22,831 nucleotides of DNA, taken from positions 1-22,831 of the forward strand of contig CAZNDH010000028.1 of assembly GCA_964571765.1 (NCBI GenBank). Reading direction: 5' to 3'. How positions within the stretch are numbered: position 1 is the stretch's first letter; each line of letters begins with the position of its first letter. Origin of the DNA: ZC4RG35 sp964571765. GTDB taxonomy: Bacteria > Actinomycetota > Acidimicrobiia > Spongiisociales > ZC4RG35. Position numbers and translations under genes: made by a program. Below the pieces are notes generated by a model. The model saw nothing but the letters and a program-made list of their open reading frames with translations, ran no database searches and had not been told where the DNA came from. Below are positions 7,108 through 13,369 of this stretch, one piece after another.

Positions 7108-9450
7108 TCAGGGTGGGAACAGGACCGGGAGCAGCCCCACCGAGACCGCCATGGCCACCAAGGTGATCGGCGCCCCGATCTTCAGGTAGTCGGAGTAGCG
7201 ATACCCCCCGGGTCCCATGACCAGCATCGGCGCCGGATGGGAGATCGGGCTGGCGAAGGTCGAGGAGGCTGATATGGCCACGGTCATCATCAGCAGGTGT
7301 GGCGAAATGCCCACTGTGTCCGAGATACTCAGGGCGATCGGGGCGATGATCACCACCAGGGCGGCGGGATGGATCACCTGGGCGCAGATCACGGTGGCAG
7401 CGAAGACGCCGGCGACGACCCAACGCGGGCTCATGTCCCCAATGACCCCGAGCAGCGCTTCGGCGCCGATCTGAGCGGCTCCGGTGTGCTCGATGGCGTT
7501 TCCGAGTGGCAGCATGCAGGCGACAAGGAAAACCACCCGCCACTCGATCCCGCGATAGGCCTCTTCCATGTTGATGCACCCCGTGGCCACCATCAGCGCC
7601 GCTCCACCCAGCGCAGCGATGGCGATGGGGACCTGACCGCTGAGGGCGGCCACGAGCACTGCCACCATGATTAGGCCGGCGGTTCGGGCCTTCTCCAGCC
7701 GGGGGACCCGGGCGGCCGTCTCGTCGAGCACGATGAAGTCGGGGTCCCTGGCCATCGCTTCCAGGCTCCTACGGTGACCGTAGACCAACAGGGCATCGCC
7801 AAAGCGGAGTGGCCTCTCCTGTAGACCGCTGCGGTAGGCCCGACCTTCACTCCAGACGGCGAGGACGGTCACTCCATAGTGGTCGCGGAAGAGGAGCTCG
7901 GAGAGGCTGCGCCCCACCAGGGTGGACCGCGGAGAGAGGAGCACTTCGGTGATCCCGATCTGCTGAGACTCCAGTCTGGCGAGGAGCCGGTCGGCCTGCT
8001 CGGATATCTCCAGCTCCTGGAGGGCCTCGAGAAGCTCCAGGTCTTCTGGGGCACCGTCGAGTAGGAGCACGTCGCCGGCAATGACGGTCTCATCGGGTGA
8101 GGGCATCGCCTCCATCCCGGAGTCGCGCAGGATGGCAACCACGGTGAGGCCGAAGCCGGCCAGACGGCTCTCCGCCAAGGTGGCATCGGCCAACATAGAG
8201 CCCTGGGGGACCCTCACCGGCATCAGCTGTCCCCCGACACCGGCCACGGACTGGCCACCGTCCAAGTCGAGGATGTGGAGTGCCTCGACCAGGCCCGCAT
8301 GTTCAACCGCTTCCAGGGCTTGACGCTCTCCACGGAGAAGGAGCCGGTCGCCGGCCCCCAACTGACGCTGGCTTACGCTCCGACCGCTGCGCTCGGTGCC
8401 GTCGCCCACCGCCACCACATGGACGTGATGGTCACCCCGGAGGGCGCTCTCCCTCACCGTCCGGCCCGCCAGGACCGAGCCCTCTCCTATGGTGGCTTCG
8501 GCTAGAGGCAGCCTCTCACCGACGATCTCACCGATCGGCTCGGCATCTTCGATGGTGAGATGCGCCCTCCCTCCGATTCTCTGGAGGTGCTCCGGCCTCC
8601 CGTGTATCACCAGACCGTCCCCGGCACGGATCACCTCATTCGCCCGGGGATCGAGGACCAGCCTCCCCTGGCGCTGGATCGCCACCACCGAGAGGGACAG
8701 CGCCGAGCCCAGCCTGCTTCCGGCGAGGGTCTTCCCCACCAGGGCGGAGCCCGCCGGCACCCAAACCGTGAACAGGTGTTCCTCGAGAAGGTAGGAACTG
8801 CCCAACCCGGCCAAGGCGTCGGACGCTGCCCCGCGGACCGTGCGGGGGAGCAGGTGCCTACCGGCAACAACGACGAAGGCGATGCCGGCGATGACGATGG
8901 CTCCGGTTATCGGGGTGAACTCGAAAAGTCCGAACGGGCGGAGCCCGGCGTTGTCCAGGGCCTCGGTGACCAGGATGTTCGGCGGTGTCGAAATGCCGGT
9001 GAACGGGCCACCCAACAGACAACCCAGCGCCAGGGGGAGGAGCAGGCGTGAAGGGGAGCGACCGCTGCGCCGGGCAACCTCCATGACCACCGGGAGGAGG
9101 ATGGCCGCCACGGTCACCGTATTGATCAGCGCCGATAGAAGGCTGGCGGTGAGCATGATCGCCACCATCAGGGGCACCTCGCCGGCAGTGGCGAAGCGTT
9201 GGATGGGCCGACCGATCCGGTGGGCAAGCCCGGTGCGGGTGAGGCCGGCGGAGAGGATGAACATGGCCCACACGGTCACCACTGCCGGGCTGCTGAACCC
9301 CGCCAGCGCCTCCTGGGTGGTGACCAGCTGGGTGAGGGCCAGCGTCACCAAGACGAGGAGGCCTACCAGGTCGACTCGCACCTTCCCGCTGACGAACATC
9401 ACCAGCGCCGCGGTGACGATGGTGAGCAGCAGGATCAGCTCAGTCGGCAA
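7108..9450 (-). CDS. SLC13-family permease with four RCK_C (TrkA-C)-like domains
   Basis: This is a 780-residue inner-membrane transporter of the ion-transporter/divalent anion symporter superfamily. Membrane blocks occupy about residues 1-205 and 590-780. Conserved half-site sequences are visible, including SALINTVTVAAILLPVVME and GGPFTGISTPPNILVTEA in the first half and SASSTFASPISHPAPM in the second. Between them lie four RCK_C-like repeats, at about 215-295, 305-385, 395-470 and 485-565. These are predicted cytoplasmic ligand-sensing domains. Likely substrates are dicarboxylates, sulfate or another anion; the sequence does not decide. The start is TTG with AAGGAG four bases upstream, inside a perfect palindrome. 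It lies 60 bases downstream of the helicase gene on the same strand and may be co-transcribed with it. Confidence 0.9.
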   Translation of the reverse strand: MPTELILLLTIVTAALVMFVSGKVRVDLVGLLVLVTLALTQLVTTQEALAGFSSPAVVTVWAMFILSAGLTRTGLAHRIGRPIQRFATAGEVPLMVAIMLTASLLSALINTVTVAAILLPVVMEVARRSGRSPSRLLLPLALGCLLGGPFTGISTPPNILVTEALDNAGLRPFGLFEFTPITGAIVIAGIAFVVVAGRHLLPRTVRGAASDALAGLGSSYLLEEHLFTVWVPAGSALVGKTLAGSRLGSALSLSVVAIQRQGRLVLDPRANEVIRAGDGLVIHGRPEHLQRIGGRAHLTIEDAEPIGEIVGERLPLAEATIGEGSVLAGRTVRESALRGDHHVHVVAVGDGTERSGRSVSQRQLGAGDRLLLRGERQALEAVEHAGLVEALHILDLDGGQSVAGVGGQLMPVRVPQGSMLADATLAESRLAGFGLTVVAILRDSGMEAMPSPDETVIAGDVLLLDGAPEDLELLEALQELEISEQADRLLARLESQQIGITEVLLSPRSTLVGRSLSELLFRDHYGVTVLAVWSEGRAYRSGLQERPLRFGDALLVYGHRRSLEAMARDPDFIVLDETAARVPRLEKARTAGLIMVAVLVAALSGQVPIAIAALGGAALMVATGCINMEEAYRGIEWRVVFLVACMLPLGNAIEHTGAAQIGAEALLGVIGDMSPRWVVAGVFAATVICAQVIHPAALVVIIAPIALSISDTVGISPHLLMMTVAISASSTFASPISHPAPMLVMGPGGYRYSDYLKIGAPITLVAMAVSVGLLPVLFPP

Positions 9451-9470
9451 GGAGCTCCTTCCCCCGGGGG
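9449..9470. repeat. Two abutting perfect palindromes over the SLC13 translation start
   Basis: AAGGAGCTCCTT (9449-9460) is directly followed by CCCCCGGGGG (9461-9470); both are perfect palindromes. On the minus strand the first contains the Shine-Dalgarno AAGGAG and two bases of the TTG start codon, so the ribosome-binding site can pair with the start region. It could be an operator, or a translation-limiting RNA structure. Confidence 0.5.
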
Positions 9471-9478
9471 GTTCATCC

Positions 9479-9504
9479 CCGAGGGTACCGCGAGGGCACC
9501 TCGG
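9479..9504 (-). terminator. Weak hairpin downstream of the helicase stop
   Basis: CCGAGG (9479-9484) pairs with CCTCGG (9499-9504) around a 14-base loop, six bases past the helicase stop. There is no T run on the minus strand, so termination may be weak or absent and the SLC13 gene may be read through. Confidence 0.25.
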
Positions 9505-9510
9505 TCTTGC

Positions 9511-10941
9511 TCAGCGGGCCGGTTGACCCCTTGCGGGGAGGACGGTCATGGGGCGGCCCCCGAGGCTGGTCCCGTGGAGCGCGGTGATGGCCCTCCTTGC
9601 ATGATCGTCAGCCATGTCGACAAACCCGAAGCCCTTGGATCGGCCTCGCTCGTCGGTGACGATCCGGCTTTGGATCACCTGGCCGTGCCGGGCGAACAGT
9701 GTCTCGAGATCGGTGGCGGTCGTTTTCCAGGGAAGATTCTTGACGAAGACGCTCTTCACCGCCTGCTGGTGCGCTGGTCGAATGCCCTGGGGCTGGCTGG
9801 GCTCGGCGGGGGCAAGCGATAGAGAGGCAGGAGGGCCGATCGGCCCGGTGAGGGCGAGCTCGCGCTGAATGCGGACCAGCGCCCGCCTCTGGTCACGGGT
9901 GATCATCGTGACCACGGTGCCATCGGCGCCGGCCCGGGCCGTTCGGCCCGAGCGGTGGAGGTAGTCGGTCGAGTCGGCGGGGAGGTCGTAGTGGATCACC
10001 GACGAGACATCATCTACATGGATCCCGCGTGCTGCCACGTCGGTGGCGATGAGTGCGTGCGCCCGACCCTCGGAGAAGGACTCGAGGGCCCTTGTCCGCT
10101 GGCTCTGCGACCGTCCACCGTGGATGGCGACAGCCCGGATGCCCAGCCGGTCGAGTTGCTTGGCCAGCCGGTCGGCCCGGTGACGGGTCCTGGTGAACAC
10201 GATCGAGCGCGGGGACTGCTCGATCAGCCTGGCGGTGTGCTCCACCCTCTCTTGGTTCTCGACCAACCAGAAGTGATGACGAGCGGTTCCCACCGTCTGC
10301 CTGGTGGCAGCAGCCTGGTGGACCACCGGATCCGTCTGGTAGTTCCGGGCAAGCACGGCGACGTCACCGTCGAGAGTTGCTGAGAAGAGAAGCGTCTGGC
10401 GGTCGGACCTGGTCCGGTCGAGGATCCGGCGCACTGCGGGCAGGAAACCCATGTCTGCCATGCGGTCCGCCTCGTCGACCACCACGATGTCGACGTCTCC
10501 GAGCTCCACCGAGCCCTGAGCCATCAAGTCCTCGAGACGCCCCGGTGTGGCAACGAGAAGGTCCGCTCCTCGGCGGATGGCGTTCTTCTGGGGACCGTAA
10601 CCCACCCCGCCGTAGACCGCGATCACCTGGCGATCGATCGAACTGGCAAGTGGTGCCAGTTCCTTGTTGATCTGATCGGCCAGCTCTCGGGTGGGTGCGA
10701 GGACCAGGGCTCGGGGTCTATTCCGAGTCCCTTTCCCGGTTCGGGCGAGGAGGGGGAGGCCGAAGGCGAGGGTCTTGCCCGAGCCTGTGGGTGCTTCGCC
10801 GGAGACGTCCCGCCCGGCGAGGGCATCGGGTATGGCCATCATCTGCACCGGGAATGGTGAGGTAACACCCTGTTTGGCCAGTGCCTCGACCAGGGGTCTC
10901 GGCAGCCCAAGATGGCTGAAGTCTGATTTCGTTGGACTCAT
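9511..10941 (-). CDS. DEAD-box RNA helicase with C-terminal RRM
   Basis: The 476-residue protein contains all the DEAD-box motifs: Q33 of the Q motif, APTGSGKT (50-57), PTRELADQ (83-90), VATPGRL, DEAD (156-159), SAT (187-189), the TDVAARG region (300-306) and HRSGRTARAG (329-338). It should unwind RNA duplexes using ATP in the cytoplasm, in ribosome assembly, mRNA decay or cold adaptation. Residues 396-470 form a canonical RRM with RNP2 VFVKNL (398-403) and RNP1 KGFGFVDM (436-443), replacing the DbpA-type or basic tails common in bacterial helicases. The start was set at the ATG at 10941 because AGGAG lies seven bases upstream and the family domain begins here; the frame stays open to 11079 but that extension looks non-coding. 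Upstream, 10942-11189 is a divergent spacer to the PPOX gene with no clear paired promoter boxes. Confidence 0.95.
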   Translation of the reverse strand: MSPTKSDFSHLGLPRPLVEALAKQGVTSPFPVQMMAIPDALAGRDVSGEAPTGSGKTLAFGLPLLARTGKGTRNRPRALVLAPTRELADQINKELAPLASSIDRQVIAVYGGVGYGPQKNAIRRGADLLVATPGRLEDLMAQGSVELGDVDIVVVDEADRMADMGFLPAVRRILDRTRSDRQTLLFSATLDGDVAVLARNYQTDPVVHQAAATRQTVGTARHHFWLVENQERVEHTARLIEQSPRSIVFTRTRHRADRLAKQLDRLGIRAVAIHGGRSQSQRTRALESFSEGRAHALIATDVAARGIHVDDVSSVIHYDLPADSTDYLHRSGRTARAGADGTVVTMITRDQRRALVRIQRELALTGPIGPPASLSLAPAEPSQPQGIRPAHQQAVKSVFVKNLPWKTTATDLETLFARHGQVIQSRIVTDERGRSKGFGFVDMADDHARRAITALHGTSLGGRPMTVLPARGQPAR

Positions 10942-11189
10942 TCGAGGTCTCCTGACCCAAGCGTTGGTGTAGCCGTCCCTTGGCCGATCTCGCTCTGCGT
11001 CGTGCTGGGACGCGCTTGACAGCCGAGCTGCGGCTGAAGGAGGCGATCCTGCCGGTTGTGAGACCGGGCCGTTGTTCACCAGTTGAGCGAGCTTGTCGCT
11101 GGCCTCCGAAGCTGGTGTGGCCCAGGAAGCAGGCTACTACCGAAGCCCACCCAACCACGATTGCCCTGGAGCTGCATCGACCCGAATTG

Positions 11190-11666
11190 ATGCCCGCCAG
11201 TGATCTCAGCCTCACCAGCTACCGTCGTCGGATGCTCGGTCAGAAGACAGGCGTTGTCGAGGCGCTCGACATGGCCTTGATCGGGTTCCTCACCGCGGTC
11301 AATCACGAAGGACAACCCCAGACATCACCTGTGTGGTTCCTCAGAGACGGGGAGGACCTGGTGGTCTACAACCGGGCTACGTCCCCACGTCTTCGTTCCA
11401 TGGCCCGAAACGACCGGGTTTCGCTGGTCCTCCGGGCCGACCGTCACGGCATCGGCCTGCTCACCCTGGAGGGGAGGGCCGCAGTGGACGAGAGCCTGAG
11501 GCCGGCGCATGAGGTCGACGGCTACATGGCCAAGTACGGCGTCGAGATCGAAAGGCTGGGTTGGACCCCGGAGCAGTTCGCTTCGATGTATTCCGTGGGA
11601 CTTCGGATCGTGGTTACTCGGGTCAGGTCCTGGGACATCGAACAGGTCATAGCCGCCGAGCGATGA
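11190..11666 (+). CDS. Pyridoxamine 5'-phosphate oxidase-fold protein, TIGR03667-like (Rv3369 type)
   Basis: A 158-residue split-barrel flavin/F420-binding protein. The stretch FLTAVNHEGQPQTSPVWFL, then LVVYNRATSPRLRSMARN, and later DGYMAKYGVEIERLGWTPEQF match the actinobacterial PPOX-class group typified by Rv3369. Members are predicted cytoplasmic reductases using FMN or F420; the substrate is unknown. The ATG at 11190 starts at the domain edge. A TTG directly before it is in frame, and the frame extends back to about 10980, but that upstream part is arginine-rich and not family-like. No good Shine-Dalgarno sequence lies at normal spacing (a GGAG at 11167-11170 is too far), so a leaderless start is possible. 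It is divergent from the helicase gene. Confidence 0.85.
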   Translation: MPASDLSLTSYRRRMLGQKTGVVEALDMALIGFLTAVNHEGQPQTSPVWFLRDGEDLVVYNRATSPRLRSMARNDRVSLVLRADRHGIGLLTLEGRAAVDESLRPAHEVDGYMAKYGVEIERLGWTPEQFASMYSVGLRIVVTRVRSWDIEQVIAAER

Positions 11667-11684
11667 TCCGGATGGCGGGTCCGG

Positions 11685-11717
11685 GGAATCGCCGTCGGTT
11701 GGGGCGTTTCGATTCCC
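11685..11717 (+). terminator. Hairpin after the PPOX gene
   Basis: GGGAATCG (11685-11692) pairs perfectly with CGATTCCC (11710-11717) around a 17-base loop, starting 18 bases after the stop codon. There is no T run, so a terminator role is plausible but weak. The remainder of the spacer to mmsA (11718-11849) holds no clear gene. Confidence 0.35.
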
Positions 11718-11849
11718 GGTTGGCGACCGATTCGGCCGAGGAGCGGTTTGACACCAACGCCGGCACTAAGAGGGACCGCGCGGTCCTCGACGACCACGAT
11801 GACGATTCCGATCGGGAAGGTGGCCGCCTACAACCCTGAGCCACCTGGC

Positions 11850-11855
11850 TACCGT
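11850..11855 (+). promoter_or_regulatory. Possible -10 box (TACCGT) for mmsA
   Basis: TACCGT fits TANNNT and ends 8 bases before the ATG at 11864 and 5 bases before an in-frame GTG at 11861. There is no Shine-Dalgarno sequence, which fits leaderless initiation. No convincing -35 box sits at the correct distance. Confidence 0.35.
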
Positions 11856-11863
11856 TGGGCGTG

Positions 11864-13357
11864 ATGAGGCAGATTCAGCACTGGATCGATGGATCGCTCA
11901 CCGCCGGTCGGTCGGACCGTGCAGGCCCGGTGTTCAACCCGTCCACCGGATCACAGACCGGCGAGGTTGCATTGGGATCTTCCGCCGACGTCGATGCCGC
12001 GGTCGGCGCGGCTGGTCGGGCATTCGAAGTGTGGCGTGAATCGTCACTCGCTCTACGGCAGAACATCATGTTCTCCTTCCGCGAGATCGTCGCCGCCCGA
12101 CGCCGTGAGATAGCAGAGACTCTCACCTCCGAGCACGGAAAGACGATCGATGATGCCATGGGGGAGGTGCAGCGAGGTCTCGAGGTCGTGGAGTTCGCCT
12201 GCAACATCGGGCATCTCCTCAAGGGCGACTACTCCGAGCAGGTCTCTGGTGGCGTCGACACCTTCACCATTCGACAGCCCCTCGGGGTGGTCGCCGGGAT
12301 CACCCCGTTCAACTTTCCTGCGATGGTCCCCATGTGGATGTACCCAATCGCCATTGCCTGCGGCAACACCTTCGTGCTCAAGCCTTCAGAAAAGGATCCG
12401 TCGGTATCCCTGATGGTGGCTGAGATGTTGGCCGAGGCCGGGCTCCCCGACGGGGTGTTCAACGTCGTCCACGGGGACAAGGAGGCAGTCGACGCGGTGA
12501 TCACTCACCCCGGGGTGTCGGCGATCTCGTTCGTTGGTTCCACTCCGATCGCCCGACACATCTACCAGACCGGCACCCGGCATGGGAAGCGGGTGCAGGC
12601 GCTCGGTGGCGCCAAGAACCACATGATCGTCCTCCCTGACGCCGACATCGACCTTGCCGCCGATGCCGCGGTCTCCGCCGGGTACGGCTCGGCGGGCGAG
12701 AGATGCATGTCCATCTCGGCGGTGGTGGCGGTGGGTGATGCCGCCGACGACCTGATCGACGCCACCAGGGCCCGGATCGACAAGCTCACCGTCGGGCCTG
12801 GCGACCAGGCCGGTGTGGAGATGGGCCCGCTGGTCACCAAGGATCACCTGGAGAAGGTGAGGGGGTATATCGAGGCCGGCGTCGAGGCCGGTGCCGACCT
12901 GGTCACCGACGGCCGCGACCTCCGTGTCGACGGCTACGAGGACGGCTTTTTCCTCGGCCCAACTCTGTTCGACCGGGTGACGCCGGAGATGAGCATCTAC
13001 ACCGACGAGATCTTCGGGCCGGTGCTCTCCACGGTGAGAATGGACCGGTTCGAGGAGGCGATCGCCTTGATCAATGCCAACCCCTACGGCAACGGGACTG
13101 CGGTGTTCACCAACGACGGTGGTGCTGCTCGCAAGTTCCAGCGGGAGGTGGAGGTGGGGATGGTGGGGGTCAACGTGCCCATCCCGGTGCCGCTCTCCTA
13201 CTACTCCTTTGGGGGCTGGAAGGACTCGATATTCGGCTCACATGCCATCTACGGTCCCGAGGGCGTGCATTTCTACACCCGGCAGAAGGTTGTCATCTCC
13301 CGCTGGGCCGACCCCGTGCACCGCGGCGTCGACCTGGGATTCCCCACCCACGGATGA
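11864..13357 (+). CDS. mmsA: CoA-acylating methylmalonate-semialdehyde (malonate-semialdehyde) dehydrogenase
   Basis: The 497-residue enzyme oxidises methylmalonate or malonate semialdehyde with NAD+ and CoA, giving propionyl-CoA or acetyl-CoA plus CO2. Family markers are NFPAMVPMWMYPIAIACGNT, LKPSEKDPS, ALGGAKNHM (Asn where ordinary aldehyde dehydrogenases have the general-base Glu), catalytic C281 in GERCMSISA, and SYYSFGGWKDSIFGSHAIYG near the C-terminus. Length and key residues are normal. The ATG at 11864 was chosen because homologues begin just before IQHWIDG; a TTG and a GTG lie just upstream in frame. It can serve valine or inositol breakdown, but the amidase, aminotransferase and dihydropyrimidinase further right suggest it finishes beta-alanine and beta-aminoisobutyrate degradation. 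The downstream cyclase frame begins directly after its TGA in the same frame. Confidence 0.95.
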   Translation: MRQIQHWIDGSLTAGRSDRAGPVFNPSTGSQTGEVALGSSADVDAAVGAAGRAFEVWRESSLALRQNIMFSFREIVAARRREIAETLTSEHGKTIDDAMGEVQRGLEVVEFACNIGHLLKGDYSEQVSGGVDTFTIRQPLGVVAGITPFNFPAMVPMWMYPIAIACGNTFVLKPSEKDPSVSLMVAEMLAEAGLPDGVFNVVHGDKEAVDAVITHPGVSAISFVGSTPIARHIYQTGTRHGKRVQALGGAKNHMIVLPDADIDLAADAAVSAGYGSAGERCMSISAVVAVGDAADDLIDATRARIDKLTVGPGDQAGVEMGPLVTKDHLEKVRGYIEAGVEAGADLVTDGRDLRVDGYEDGFFLGPTLFDRVTPEMSIYTDEIFGPVLSTVRMDRFEEAIALINANPYGNGTAVFTNDGGAARKFQREVEVGMVGVNVPIPVPLSYYSFGGWKDSIFGSHAIYGPEGVHFYTRQKVVISRWADPVHRGVDLGFPTHG

Positions 13358-13369
13358 GGGGGTAGGTCC

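Noticed and set aside
11016..11021. Perfect -35 hexamer TTGACA between the helicase and PPOX genes
   Set aside because: No -10 box is found 15-19 bases downstream.
10942..11079. N-terminal extension of the helicase to 11079
   Set aside because: The added residues are low-complexity and not family-like; the ATG at 10941 has a good Shine-Dalgarno sequence.
10980..11189. N-terminal extension of the PPOX protein
   Set aside because: It opens with TTG, is rich in Arg and Pro, overlaps the divergent promoter region and does not resemble the family.
11748..11753. Perfect -35 hexamer TTGACA before mmsA
   Set aside because: The nearest -10-like sequence (TAAGAG) is only 13 bases away and too poor.
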